A stretch of DNA of 64,000 nucleotides from VXNE01 sp963665455 (GCA_963665455.1 OY762279.1:5146001-5210000); one strand, 5' to 3'; counted from the first letter of the stretch, positions 18,298 through 27,838 are shown. Notes: generated from the letters alone by a model not told the origin. Numbers and translations are program-made.

Positions 18298-19437
18298 CTA
18301 TTCCGGGCGGCCAAGGCGTCCGTTGGCCAATCCGTCCAGCAGCCGTTCGCCCGTGGGGCAGTCGACGATCAGGTCGCCCACCTCCTCCAGGGCCGCAGCG
18401 TCCTCCATGTCGGCGACGACCTCCGCCACCGCCCGGCCCGCCTCGCCGCCGAAACGCCGCGCCGCCATCCGTGACAGCAACGCGCGCTGGCGCCCGAGGC
18501 CCTCCGCCATGCCCTCCGCCATGCCCCTCGCACGGCCCTCCGCCATGCCCCTCGCACGGCCCTCCGCCATGCCCCTCGCACGGCCCTCCGCCGCCTCCAC
18601 CGCCGCCTTCGCGGCCTCCGCCGCCGCCTGCGCGCGGGCCTCCGCGAGCGGCCGCTCGACGTGCTCGGCCATCCACTCCGCAACCCGCGCCTCCGCTATG
18701 CTCGTCATGTCCGTGGTCTCCCCGCCCTCCAGTTCGCCCAATGGCGGCAACGCACCCGCGCCCGGCCACCGGCTCCACAACTCACCCGCCCACGCGTGCA
18801 GCGCCTCGCGGAGCGGCCGGTGCAACGGACCCGCGAAGCGCGCGAACTCCTCCGCCAGCGCCGCCGCCAAACCCGCCTGTAGCAATCGCGCCACCGCCGC
18901 CAAGCGGTTCTGCTCCCCCCAATCGTCCGTCCGCGACCGCGCCAGGTCAAGCAGCGCGTAGCCCTGCGGCTGGTACGCGGCAAACAGCCCCGCCACGTCC
19001 GGCGCCAGCCCGCGCAGCGGCTCCATCCCGTCCGCCGCCGTCCACGGCCCCGCGCCGTCGTACACCACCAGCGGCAGCACGAGCACGTCGTTCCCACGCA
19101 CCAACCCCTGCCGACGCAGCGTCTCCAACTGCAGCGCTGCGTACTCCCGCATGCGCCCGGCCATGCCGGTATCGTCGCTCGACTGGAACTCCACCGGCAC
19201 CACCACCTGGCGCCGGCGCCCGCCCGGCACCGCGCCGGCGCGCAGCTCGACGCCGAACAGCGCGTCGCCGACGCGCTTGCTCAGGTCCGCCGCCACGCTG
19301 TCCCCAACGCGCAGGCCGCGCACCGTCGCCGCGTCCAGGTGCGGCCACAGGGCCGGCGCCACCACTCGCAGCGCGTCCGCGCACATCTCGGGCAGGTCGA
19401 ACAGGTACTTGAACGCTTCGTCGTGCCGGATCGCCAT
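18298..19437 (-). CDS. Rpn/YadD-family recombination-promoting nuclease (putative transposase)
   Basis: The 379-aa protein begins MAIRHDEAFKYLF and carries the PD-(D/E)XK core of Rpn proteins (RVGDALFGVEL and VVVPVEFQSSDD), then LVVYDGAGPW. E. coli Rpn proteins are DNA endonucleases that promote RecA-independent recombination; many genomes carry them as mobile-like elements. The C-terminal part has a GRARGMAE repeat, seen as three exact 24-bp units. The ATG at 19437 is chosen because the upstream in-frame extension is low-complexity. It ends 26 nt from the convergent TonB-dependent receptor gene. No inverted repeats or target duplication were found. Confidence 0.82.
   Translation of the reverse strand: MAIRHDEAFKYLFDLPEMCADALRVVAPALWPHLDAATVRGLRVGDSVAADLSKRVGDALFGVELRAGAVPGGRRRQVVVPVEFQSSDDTGMAGRMREYAALQLETLRRQGLVRGNDVLVLPLVVYDGAGPWTAADGMEPLRGLAPDVAGLFAAYQPQGYALLDLARSRTDDWGEQNRLAAVARLLQAGLAAALAEEFARFAGPLHRPLREALHAWAGELWSRWPGAGALPPLGELEGGETTDMTSIAEARVAEWMAEHVERPLAEARAQAAAEAAKAAVEAAEGRARGMAEGRARGMAEGRARGMAEGMAEGLGRQRALLSRMAARRFGGEAGRAVAEVVADMEDAAALEEVGDLIVDCPTGERLLDGLANGRLGRPE
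18518..18589. repeat. Three exact 24-bp tandem repeats inside the Rpn-family gene
   Basis: Units at 18518-18541, 18542-18565 and 18566-18589 are identical and encode GRARGMAE in the minus-strand Rpn protein. A multiple-of-three repeat keeps the frame, so copy number can vary without inactivating the gene. Confidence 0.9.
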
Positions 19438-19623
19438 GCGGCAAACCCTAAGGTCTGCCGATAGGATCTGTCTGTCAGTTATCTGCCTGAGATGCTGTGC
19501 GACATCGCCCCGCTGGTGCGAAAAGGGCCTTCGGATACATCTCGCTGCTCCCGGACGTGTGCGCATGGAGGCTCGCAGCAAGGGCGGCGTGGATCAGGAC
19601 ATCATCGAGCGGAGCCCATTCCG

Positions 19624-20445
19624 TCACCGCCAACGCCGCAGCCGCACGTACTCCGCCAGATACGACACCCGCAGTAGCCACGACGCGAGGCGGTGCCGGC
19701 GGCGGCCCGGCTCGCCCTCGAAGACCGACGCGGGCGGCACATGCACGTCGGTGGAAACGCCGAGGAACGCGAACACCCGGCGCAGGATCGCATCGTGGTT
19801 GCTCCGTAGATCCTCGGCACGCAACACCAGCACGCGCTCACGGGAGAAGTACCGATGCAGGTTGCTGAGCTGCCGACTGTAGAGTCCTCGGCTACGGTAG
19901 CTGCGCACTCGCGCCGCCGACTCCGGATGGCGCGGGTCCGCGTCACGGCGCAGCCGAAGCGGCTCGAGGAGGAGCGCCTGCCACAGCGGCCGATGCTCGG
20001 CGGCGCGGTGCTTCTCCATGTAGTAGTGGGAAATCGCGCGCTCGACGGGGTCGCGCAAGAGGACGATCACCCGCAGTTCCGGGTTGTAGCGCCTCAGTTC
20101 GGCGGCAATGTCCGGGAAGAAGAGATAGATGGGCGTCGCCTCGCCAAGGACGGGATCACCCGCCGCACCGGCATAGGAGCAGTGGGCGAAGTGCGGACGG
20201 TACCGTTCGTCGATCTCCCTCGCCGTCCACTCGGACGAGTACTCCGGCGCATCGAATAGATGCACTTCCTTCAGCGACGACATGCCGACTTGGGGGTGGG
20301 CCGCCAGGAACTGCGCGAGGGCGGTGGTGCCGCACTTCTGGGCGCCCACGATCATGAAGCCGAGCCGAGGCCGGTACGACGGTGGATCGGCGGCCCGCCG
20401 CGCACCACCCCCGCCATGCTCGACCGCGACGCCACGCACCGTCAT
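19624..20445 (-). CDS. Sulfotransferase (P-loop type)
   Basis: The 273-aa protein has the 5'-phosphosulfate loop GFMIVGAQKCGTTALAQFL near its N-terminus and the 3'-phosphate-binding VIVLLRDPVERAISHYYM in the middle, plus GLYSRQLSNLHRYFSRERVL, typical of PAPS-dependent sulfotransferases such as heparan-sulfate N/O-type. It would transfer sulfate from PAPS to a sugar or lipid hydroxyl/amine. Its ATG overlaps the stop of the upstream sulfotransferase gene by 4 nt (ATGA), so the two are translationally coupled. The in-frame extension upstream of 20445 is Gly-rich and overlaps that gene, so it was not used. Confidence 0.9.
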   Translation of the reverse strand: MTVRGVAVEHGGGGARRAADPPSYRPRLGFMIVGAQKCGTTALAQFLAAHPQVGMSSLKEVHLFDAPEYSSEWTAREIDERYRPHFAHCSYAGAAGDPVLGEATPIYLFFPDIAAELRRYNPELRVIVLLRDPVERAISHYYMEKHRAAEHRPLWQALLLEPLRLRRDADPRHPESAARVRSYRSRGLYSRQLSNLHRYFSRERVLVLRAEDLRSNHDAILRRVFAFLGVSTDVHVPPASVFEGEPGRRRHRLASWLLRVSYLAEYVRLRRWR

Positions 20446-21293
20446 GGCCCGGCACGAATGTCCGCCGCCGCCCGTTCCAGCTCCCAGCCGCTGTACCAGC
20501 CCGACCAAGCCCCGTCGGTCGCCAGCAGCGCCCCGAGCACGGCATCCACGGTCCCGGCTTCATAGAGCGGATTCGCGTTGCGACTGCCGAGCAGCTCCCG
20601 GCGGGGCGAGGCCGTGCCAAGCCGGCGGAACAGCGAGAGGCCACCACTCGCGACCACGTCCTCGTAGCGCAGCACCCGTTCCGACGCTAGGTGGTCGCCA
20701 AAGCGTGTGAAGAACCAGTCGAGTATCAGGATTTGGCGCCGCAGCGTATCCGGTTCCGCGTCGAGGGCAAGGTGCAGGCTCGGGTCGAACTGCTCCGCCG
20801 CCGGAGCGCGACCGCCCTGAACGGCGAGGTCCACCGTCTGCCACGAGGCCAGCACGGCGAGAGGATTGCGCACGAGCGCGAGGAACGGGAACAGTTCCGC
20901 GAGTTCCGGCAAGAGCGCGGCAAAGACTGCGTTCTGCTTCATGACCAGCGTGAAGTCCCGGACCAGGGGCTTGTCGAACGAGACTTCACCAAGCCCTCCC
21001 CGCGGTGCGCGCAGACCGCCGGACTCCGTCGACATGGCCACCCGGTTGTCATCCAGGCGGCCGTCGACCTGCATCGAGCGGGCCCGACCCTCCGCGAGGA
21101 TGCGCTCTCGGGCGCGTTCGGCGAAGTCCCGAATGCGGCGGCAAGCCTCCTGCGACTCCGTCACGCCCCGGAACGTGGCGGGATCGACCGGTTCCGACAG
21201 CGCGACCACGTCCGGGGCTTCACCCGCGATGCGACAGCACATCGAACTGCCGGACCGGGGAATGCCGCAGAGCAGCCAGGTGGAGGAGGCCAT
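20442..21293 (-). CDS. Stf0-like / P-loop sulfotransferase family protein
   Basis: The 283-aa protein starts MASSTWLLCGIPRSGSSMCC, a nucleotide-binding loop of the sulfotransferase superfamily, and has LALVRNPLAVLASWQTVD as the second PAPS-binding element and ERVLRYEDVV later. It is more divergent than its downstream partner. The start at 21293 is set by this conserved N-terminus; the open frame continues upstream through an 86-bp repeat that also occurs on the other side of the intergenic region, which is unlikely to be coding. With the downstream sulfotransferase it forms a two-gene unit opposite a glycosyltransferase gene, suggesting glycan sulfation. Confidence 0.85.
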   Translation of the reverse strand: MASSTWLLCGIPRSGSSMCCRIAGEAPDVVALSEPVDPATFRGVTESQEACRRIRDFAERARERILAEGRARSMQVDGRLDDNRVAMSTESGGLRAPRGGLGEVSFDKPLVRDFTLVMKQNAVFAALLPELAELFPFLALVRNPLAVLASWQTVDLAVQGGRAPAAEQFDPSLHLALDAEPDTLRRQILILDWFFTRFGDHLASERVLRYEDVVASGGLSLFRRLGTASPRRELLGSRNANPLYEAGTVDAVLGALLATDGAWSGWYSGWELERAAADIRAGP

Positions 21294-21348
21294 CGGGACG
21301 GCATCGTACTCCCGGTGCGCCGCGGACGCCAAAGGCAACCGCGCCGCC

Positions 21349-21434
21349 GGCCCCAGCCCAAGCCGTTCCAGCACGGCGTTGGGCGTCACACGCCGGGCTT
21401 CGCGCTGTCGCGCGAAGTCCGGCACCCTGCTAGC
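21349..21434. repeat. 86-bp direct repeat, copy 1
   Basis: This copy is repeated at 21512-21597 (163 bp on) with two substitutions. It contains an imperfect hairpin: gccgggcttcgcg paired with cgcgaagtccggc across a 6-nt loop (one mismatch). It is in the intergenic region between the divergent sulfotransferase and GT-D glycosyltransferase genes. Confidence 0.9.
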
Positions 21435-21473
21435 GCCACCGAAGCCGTCGCCCTGACGGGCGCCGAGTCTTCT

Positions 21474-21510
21474 TGCGAGGGCCACCCTCGCGCTCCCAGC
21501 TGAAGGCTCC
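21474..21510 (+). repeat. REP-like palindromic element, copy 1
   Basis: TGCGAGGGCCACCCTCGC forms a short hairpin and continues into GCTCCCAGCTGAAGGCTCC. Nearly the same sequence occurs in reverse orientation at 55783-55821 inside a pseudogene. The element sits directly before the second 86-bp repeat copy. Confidence 0.65.
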
Positions 21511-21511
21511 T

Positions 21512-21597
21512 GGCCCCAGCCCAAGCCGTTCTAGCACGGCGTTGGGCGTCACACGCCGGGCTTCGCGCTGTCGCGCGAAGCCCGGCACCCTGCTAGC
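21512..21597. repeat. 86-bp direct repeat, copy 2, with perfect hairpin
   Basis: This is the second copy of the 86-bp repeat. Here the stem is perfect: gccgggcttcgcg pairs with cgcgaagcccggc over 13 bp. It ends 44 nt before the GTG start of the GT-D glycosyltransferase, so it may lie in that gene's leader transcript. Confidence 0.9.
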
Positions 21598-21640
21598 CTC
21601 TCCGCCTACCTTCGCGACGCCTCCCGCCCAAGGAGCACCC

Positions 21641-22537
21641 GTGTCCGAACTGCCCGGCGAACGGCTGGACGCGTTCCGCGTCTTCCTCGCCATCCGCGAG
21701 CGGATGCTGGCTCGCCAACCTATGTCCGTCATACGCCTGGGCGACGGTGAAGGCGCCATCATGGGCTATCCGACCATGACGACCCGCAAGGACGTGAACC
21801 GCTCGCTGCGGATCTGGTTGCGCACGATCGCCGTGGACGACGGCCTCGTCATCGCGCTCTCCGAAGAACTCAAGGACGCCGTCCGCAAAGCCGACATCCT
21901 GGGCGTCCCCAGGCAGAAGCAGATGGACTTCGTGCATCCGCTGTGGCGCACTGTCCGCGACGAACTCGAGGCGTTCGAACTCGTCGGCCCGAACACCTTG
22001 CTCACCCATACCGCGCTCCACCGCCTCCTGCAGCACGCCCTGCTCTACCGGCCGCTGTTGGAGAGCCGGGACTTCGTGGGCGTCATCTCCTGCCGCCGCC
22101 TAATCGACGAACTCAAGGACGTGTTCGGCGTGCGCGACGTGCGCTGGTACGGCGTGCGCGGCGAACTCGAGGACACCGGCGAGATCGACACGCCGCATTT
22201 TCCCGATGGCTTCGAGGAACTCCGGGAGACGCTCGAAGTGCCCTATCGGGGCGCCGTGTTCCTGGTGGGCGCGGGGGTGTTCGGCAAGGTCTATTGTCAG
22301 TGGATCAAGGAACGCGGCGGCGTCGCCATCGACGTCGGTTCGATCTTCGACGCCTGGGCGAACATTGGGCGCGTGGGCGAGCCCTTGCGCGGTCTCGACG
22401 TCTACCGAGAGTACCCCCGAATCGGCCGGCGGGCCGCGATGCGCCGTTACAACGCCCTTGCCGACGAGCTAGAGCTCGACGTTCCGAAGGGAGACGCCGA
22501 CGCCGCATACTTCGGAGCGCTGCCGGCGTTGTGGTAG
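21641..22537 (+). CDS. GT-D-fold glycosyltransferase-like protein
   Basis: The 298-aa product starts at GTG with AAGGAG 8 nt upstream. It contains SVIRLGDGEGAIMGYP near residue 28, the hallmark (R/K)xGDGE of DUF1792/GT-D glycosyltransferase domains, and the C-terminal FLVGAGVFGKVYCQWIKERGG followed by AIDVGSIFDAWANI, which is also typical of the family. Members add sugars to protein or polysaccharide acceptors in the cytoplasm, often in glycan or flagellin glycosylation clusters. Next to two sulfotransferase genes this suggests a surface-glycan modification locus. The acceptor and donor are unknown. Confidence 0.78.
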   Translation: MSELPGERLDAFRVFLAIRERMLARQPMSVIRLGDGEGAIMGYPTMTTRKDVNRSLRIWLRTIAVDDGLVIALSEELKDAVRKADILGVPRQKQMDFVHPLWRTVRDELEAFELVGPNTLLTHTALHRLLQHALLYRPLLESRDFVGVISCRRLIDELKDVFGVRDVRWYGVRGELEDTGEIDTPHFPDGFEELRETLEVPYRGAVFLVGAGVFGKVYCQWIKERGGVAIDVGSIFDAWANIGRVGEPLRGLDVYREYPRIGRRAAMRRYNALADELELDVPKGDADAAYFGALPALW

Positions 22538-22570
22538 CAGCGCCCTAAGGCCGACCGCCGCACGGCGGCA

Positions 22571-25500
22571 TCAGCCTCCCGCGAGCCACGAGAGCTCCCC
22601 GGGCGCGCCCAATCTCCAAGTGCCCGGATCGGAGCCCCCGTGCACCATCGCCTCGCGCAACGAAGGTAGGCTGCGCACCCAGGGCTGCAGGCCCCGCAGG
22701 CGCGGCAGGGCATCGTCAGCCGCGCGCGTCGCGGCTAGCCGATCCGCATAGACGCCCAGCAACAGGACGTGCAAGGTCCGCCCCCCGTGCTCGACGCGAG
22801 TCCGCGGCAGGTCCTGCAACCGGTGCCGCGCCACGTAGTCGTTCATGGCGCCCGCGCTCGACAGCGCGAGGAGTTGCACCACGTATTGCGTCGTCGGTGA
22901 TCGCGGTGCCGCGGCCGGGTCGCGTGGCGCCGTGCCCCCGTGGACCAGCTCCGCCGCGGGAGGCGCGGCAACGGAGACCCGTTCGTTCGCGCGCGCTTTC
23001 TCCACCGACCGCGCCCCGGCACCGATGCCGCCAAGACGTTCCGCGTCGTCTCCGCCCGTGATCGTCCCCGCGCCGTTCGAATCCCAAGCCCACGGCCACA
23101 TCGTCACGCTGAGCAGTAGCTGATGGTCGCTCGGCATGCCGGCGCCGCTTTCGCGGCCCAAGGTGAACGCCACGGCCAGGTCGCGGTCCAAGTGTTCGCG
23201 CAGGGACTGGTAGGTCAGGCCGGCGCGCAACGCTTCGTGCCCGGAACCGTGTCGGGTGTACACCAACACCGGCGTCACCATGCCGCGCAGGCGTGGCGAG
23301 GAGAAGCCGTAGCCTAGTTCGCTCTCGAACGCCAGCGGCATCGAACCCGCCGGCCGATCCACCATCGGCCACGTCCCGCCCTGGCCGGCCCCGAACATGC
23401 CGCCACTCCAGCCGGACCTCGCGCCCATGACGAAGGCGCTTGGGTCGGCCGCCCCCCAACGCGGCGACAGCGCGAACCGCCAGCCCGTGCCGTCCCCGCG
23501 ACTCTTGAGGCCCACGCGCGCCATCGCCCCGAACTCGTCGTGGACCTCGCCCGACATCGCGGTCAGCCAGCGACCGCGCGCCTCGAAGTCGAGCCGCTCC
23601 CCGTGGCGGCGGACGCCGCCGACCACCTCGACCCCCAATCCGGTGCGGCCGTCGCCGCCATCGTAACGACCGCCCAACTGCGCATAGGGCACCAGGAAGT
23701 CGAGGGGCCACGACACCTCCATGGCCAACCGCGCTTGCTGTACGCCGACGGACAGGTCCCGGCCACCTTCCGCGTCTCCCGACAGCGACAGGAAGCCAAC
23801 GCCGCCGACCGCCGCGAAGTCGAGGCCGAACAAGTCTTCCCACAACGCCTGCCTCGCGCCCGCCGCCGCCATGCCGAGCGTGAGGTCCGTGGCCGCGTCG
23901 GAAGCGCCACCGGCGACGCTCGTATCCCCCGCGCCGTAACCGGCCATGACCCAGAACTCCAGACCCATGTCGAACGCGCCACGCAGGTACGGATATACGG
24001 TGGTCAACGACGTCTCGAGGCTACCCGCGCCTCCATCCCGGGCGGGGAGATCACTCTCCACCCAGTTCTGCGACACGGCCGCGCCCGCCAGCCAGGCATC
24101 CGCGAAACGCCAGTCCGCCCCCAGGTAGACCGCACGCAGGTCGCCGCCGTAGTCGCCGGCGTCGGACTCGCCGTCGAACGACTGCACGTCGCCCGCGCCC
24201 CAGACGGTCCAGCGCCCCTCGAGCGCCCGGGTGAAGGAGCGATTCCCTAGGAAGCGATCCCAGCCCCACGCGAGGGGCATGGCGGCATGGCGCCCCGGCA
24301 CCCACGGGGCCGGCGCCGTGGAATCCGTCCACGCCGAGCCGCTCCAGGTCGCACCCGCCCATGTCGCGCCGCCAATGCCGGAACGGTGCCACGCCGGGGC
24401 GGCCCACGCGGTGCCACCCGTCGGCTGCCCGGTCAGCGCGAGACCCGGGGTGCGACGGAACGGCAACGCCCCGGGAGCGCCGCCCTGAAGCATGCCGGGC
24501 AACGCCGCCCCGTAGGGGTCGCCGGGCGCCACGCCGAGGTTCAAGGAGTGCGCGAAGTCCTCGAACCCGCGCCGCATGCATTGCCGACGCCGGTCTCCCT
24601 TCCGGCAGCGCTCCGGCTCCGGAGCACCGCCGCGGAAGCGGTAGCCGATCACGTTCGTGGCGCTCGTCAGGAGAGCTTGGCCCTGCGCGGCCAGCGCGTC
24701 TTCGAGACCGGCGTCCTGGGGCGAGGCCGCCACCTCGATGCCGAAGGACAGCTCGACGCCGTCCGCATCCGCATCCGCGGCCCGATACGTGTGGACGGTG
24801 GCGGTCGCGACCACCGACGGCGTGCCGCTCAGGGTGCGCGTTTCGGCGTCGAAGCGCAGTCCCGCCGGCGGCGCCGGCGTCAGTGAGTAGGTCAGCACGC
24901 CGTCGCCCCCCGACGCCTCCGGCAGCAACAGCGGCGCGATCTCCTGATGCTGCTCATAACTTTGGTCCGGCACGTGCGCATCCACGGCGAAGTTCGGCCG
25001 CTCGTTCGCCAGGATGCGCAGGGACAAGCTCCGGCTCAGGCCGCTGTAGCTGCCGCCGGAAGCCCGGTGGACGAGTACGGTGCCGCGTTCCGCGCCCCCC
25101 GTGCCGCTCGCCACGTCGAGCGTCACCTCCTGCTCCTCGCGCCAGTCGTCCGAGGAGAACGTGAGCCTGTCGGGGGCGACCGAGACCGCCGCGTCGTCGC
25201 TGCCGATGGACACCGTCACGTCCGGCCCCGGCCGCGTCATGAGGGTGACGGTGTAGGCCGCCGAGTCCCCCTCCCTGACGCTCAGCCGCGCCGGGTTGAA
25301 CTCCAGGCCCAGTTCGTCGTTGTCCCGTTCCGTGACGGTCAGCTGCGCGGTCAACGCGTCGTAGCCGCCGCCCGCCGCCGCGTGCGTGAACGACGCCGTG
25401 CCGTGGATGCCATCGTCGTCCTCCGCCGCCTCCACCGTGATCGTCTGCGCGACGTCCCAGGTCGAGCGCGTGAATCGCAGGGGGCCCTCCGTCCCCAGCC

Positions 25501-27622
25501 GGATGTCGTCGTCCGCCTCCGCGTCCCGGGACAGCGTCACGGTAACGGTGCCCGTGGGCCGCGTCGCGAGCCGGACCTGATAGCGCTCCGTGCCGCCTTC
25601 CGCCACCGTGACCGCCGACGGCGACACGATCAGGCCCTTGGTGTCGTTGTCCGCCTCCGCCGCCACCAAGTCGCCGCGCACGGTGTCGTAGGCGCCGCCC
25701 TTGGCCGTGTGGGTGAACGTGGCCTCGCCGTTCTCGCCGTCGTCATCCTCCGCGGCCTCCAACGTCACCGCCTGCTCGACGTTCCACTCCGCCGGCGCGA
25801 ACGTGAGCGACGCCCCCGTCCGCACGGCGAGGTCCTTGTCCTGACCGGCGCCCGCCTTGCGCGCCACCGCCACGGTGACGGTCACCCTGGGTTTGGTGGC
25901 GAGCCGAACCTGATAGCTCGCCGTGCTTCCCTCCGGCACCGTCACCATCGTTGGCGAGAACACCAGGCCGTGCGGATCGTTGTCCGATACGATCACCCGC
26001 ACCTCGCCGGACACGCCGTCGTAGGCTCCCCCGCTGGCCGAGTGGATGAACGTCGCCTCCCCATCCTCGCCGTCGTCGTCCTCGGCGGCCTCGATGGTGA
26101 CGGACTGGCCCCGGTTCCAGTCCGACGGGGTGAACGTGAGCGACGCACCCTCCGCCACGTCGAGGGTGGGGTCGGCACCCGGCTTGCGCGTCACCGCCAC
26201 CGTCACCGGAATCCTCGGCCGCGTCGCCAGCCGCACCTCGTAGCTCGCCGTGCTCCCCTCCTTCACGGTCACCCTCGCCGCCGAGAAGAGCAGCTCGTGG
26301 GTGTCGTTGTCCGACTCCACGGCGCGCACCGTGGCGGCCACGGAGCTGTAGCCCCCACCGCTGGCCGTGTGGATGAACGTCGCCTCCCCGTCCTCGCCGT
26401 CGTCGTCTTCGGCGGCCCGTAGGGTCACCGTCTGGTTGCTGTTCCAATTCGTGGTCGTGAACTGGAGGGACGCACCGCTGAGCACGCTCAGGTCCGGGTC
26501 TTGCCCACCGCCGCCCCGGCGCGCGACCGTCACGGTCACGCTGCCCGCCGGCTTCGTCGCGAGTCTCACGCGATAGCTGGCCACCGACCCTTCGGGCACG
26601 ATCACGGTGGACGCGCTCAGGAGAAGGCCCTTCTCGTCGTCGTCCACCTCCGTCGCGGTCAACTCGGCGACCAACGCACCGTAGCCGCCCCCCGCAGCCG
26701 TATGCGTGATGATCGCCGTGCCGTGCTCCCCGTCGTCGTCCTGGGCCGCCGCGAGCGTCACGGCCTGGTCCTGGTTCCAAGTCGTGGAGGAGAACGTCAA
26801 CGACGCCCCGGACGTCACGGTGATGTCCGCGTCCTGATCCGCGCCGCTCTTGCGGGCCACCGTCACCGTCACGTCGGCGGTGGGTTGCGCCGTCAGCTTC
26901 ACCTGGTAGCTCGCCGTCCCTCCCTCCGGCACGGCGACGCCGGTGGCGGGCGTCAGCGTGATGTGCCCAACGGTGGTGGTGGCCGTGACCTCGCTCGACC
27001 AGTCCCCGGCGCCGCTCGTGTTCTGCGCCGCGACGCGCAGGGTGTATTGCGTGGCGTTGGTCAAGCCGCTGATCGTCGTGGCGGAGTCCTGTGCGGTCTC
27101 CTGCCGGCTGGAATCATCCCAGCCCTCGTTACCCGACTTCCATTGGATCAGGTAGCTCGACGCACCGGTCTGGGGATCCCAACGCACCCTGACGGACTGG
27201 TAGCCCGCCGTGGCGGAAACGTTCGCCACCTGGCCCGGCTTGGTGACGAAGCTCGCCGCGGCCGTGGTGATCGCGGTCGTGCAGGCGTCGCTGTACGCCT
27301 GGAAGGTGTAGCTGGTTCCCGTCTCCAGACCGCTGACGTCATCCGAATCGCCCGTCACCTCCGCCGAGCAGGTTCCGGGGGGGGTCGGCGTGGTGTATTG
27401 GTGATACCAGCTACCCGTGTGGTTGGCGATGGTCAGCGTCGCCGTGGTCGCCTCGACGGCGCTCGCCGCGAGCGTCGCGTCCTGGGCCAACGCCGGCGTT
27501 GGCGCGAGCAACGCCGGCAGTACGGCGAGGACGGCGGGCAACGCAAGCCTCCGTCGCCCGGGACGGATACCCGCGCCGCGGGCCTGGGCGCGCGCTGGCG
27601 ATATCATCTTGTTTTGGCGCAC
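22571..27622 (-). CDS. Giant secreted Calx-beta/Fn3 protein with C-terminal beta-barrel and SPOR-like domain
   Basis: The 1683-aa protein has a signal peptide (about 24-47, ending TPALAQ), two fibronectin-III-like domains (~48-220), then six Calx-beta-like repeats of ~107 aa (~220-850), each starting with VxEGxxxxYxV and ending in a DDDGE(H/D)G loop that would bind calcium. A putative Ig/cadherin-like domain follows (PDQSYEQHQEI to GTPSVVATATVHTY), then a linker with four cysteines, an autotransporter-like beta-barrel (~1190-1560) and a SPOR-like tail (TTQYVVQLLALSSAG to HVLLLGVYADR). SPOR domains bind peptidoglycan denuded of stem peptides. The likely product is an outer-membrane adhesin anchored to the wall. 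It is monocistronic and abuts the convergent GT-D gene. Confidence 0.85.
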   Translation of the reverse strand: MRQNKMISPARAQARGAGIRPGRRRLALPAVLAVLPALLAPTPALAQDATLAASAVEATTATLTIANHTGSWYHQYTTPTPPGTCSAEVTGDSDDVSGLETGTSYTFQAYSDACTTAITTAAASFVTKPGQVANVSATAGYQSVRVRWDPQTGASSYLIQWKSGNEGWDDSSRQETAQDSATTISGLTNATQYTLRVAAQNTSGAGDWSSEVTATTTVGHITLTPATGVAVPEGGTASYQVKLTAQPTADVTVTVARKSGADQDADITVTSGASLTFSSTTWNQDQAVTLAAAQDDDGEHGTAIITHTAAGGGYGALVAELTATEVDDDEKGLLLSASTVIVPEGSVASYRVRLATKPAGSVTVTVARRGGGGQDPDLSVLSGASLQFTTTNWNSNQTVTLRAAEDDDGEDGEATFIHTASGGGYSSVAATVRAVESDNDTHELLFSAARVTVKEGSTASYEVRLATRPRIPVTVAVTRKPGADPTLDVAEGASLTFTPSDWNRGQSVTIEAAEDDDGEDGEATFIHSASGGAYDGVSGEVRVIVSDNDPHGLVFSPTMVTVPEGSTASYQVRLATKPRVTVTVAVARKAGAGQDKDLAVRTGASLTFAPAEWNVEQAVTLEAAEDDDGENGEATFTHTAKGGAYDTVRGDLVAAEADNDTKGLIVSPSAVTVAEGGTERYQVRLATRPTGTVTVTLSRDAEADDDIRLGTEGPLRFTRSTWDVAQTITVEAAEDDDGIHGTASFTHAAAGGGYDALTAQLTVTERDNDELGLEFNPARLSVREGDSAAYTVTLMTRPGPDVTVSIGSDDAAVSVAPDRLTFSSDDWREEQEVTLDVASGTGGAERGTVLVHRASGGSYSGLSRSLSLRILANERPNFAVDAHVPDQSYEQHQEIAPLLLPEASGGDGVLTYSLTPAPPAGLRFDAETRTLSGTPSVVATATVHTYRAADADADGVELSFGIEVAASPQDAGLEDALAAQGQALLTSATNVIGYRFRGGAPEPERCRKGDRRRQCMRRGFEDFAHSLNLGVAPGDPYGAALPGMLQGGAPGALPFRRTPGLALTGQPTGGTAWAAPAWHRSGIGGATWAGATWSGSAWTDSTAPAPWVPGRHAAMPLAWGWDRFLGNRSFTRALEGRWTVWGAGDVQSFDGESDAGDYGGDLRAVYLGADWRFADAWLAGAAVSQNWVESDLPARDGGAGSLETSLTTVYPYLRGAFDMGLEFWVMAGYGAGDTSVAGGASDAATDLTLGMAAAGARQALWEDLFGLDFAAVGGVGFLSLSGDAEGGRDLSVGVQQARLAMEVSWPLDFLVPYAQLGGRYDGGDGRTGLGVEVVGGVRRHGERLDFEARGRWLTAMSGEVHDEFGAMARVGLKSRGDGTGWRFALSPRWGAADPSAFVMGARSGWSGGMFGAGQGGTWPMVDRPAGSMPLAFESELGYGFSSPRLRGMVTPVLVYTRHGSGHEALRAGLTYQSLREHLDRDLAVAFTLGRESGAGMPSDHQLLLSVTMWPWAWDSNGAGTITGGDDAERLGGIGAGARSVEKARANERVSVAAPPAAELVHGGTAPRDPAAAPRSPTTQYVVQLLALSSAGAMNDYVARHRLQDLPRTRVEHGGRTLHVLLLGVYADRLAATRAADDALPRLRGLQPWVRSLPSLREAMVHGGSDPGTWRLGAPGELSWLAGG

Positions 27623-27838
27623 CTTTCGTGCCTCCCCGATAGAGAAGACTAGCAGCGCCCCGCAGCCGGAGCCAGTCGGCGCCCGCGCGTCCGGTCGGCC
27701 CGGTCAGGGCGAACTCGATGGATCGCACTGCGCCGGCAGCAACGCCGTCCCGGCATCGAGGGTGGCGAAATGTTCACACACATCAGGGCGTTATTTGCGC
27801 ACACGTCACGCGCCGTTGGCCACACGATGGCACGCACC

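Noticed and set aside
18298..19437. An insertion sequence carrying the Rpn-family gene.
   Set aside because: No terminal inverted repeats or target-site duplication could be found around the gene.
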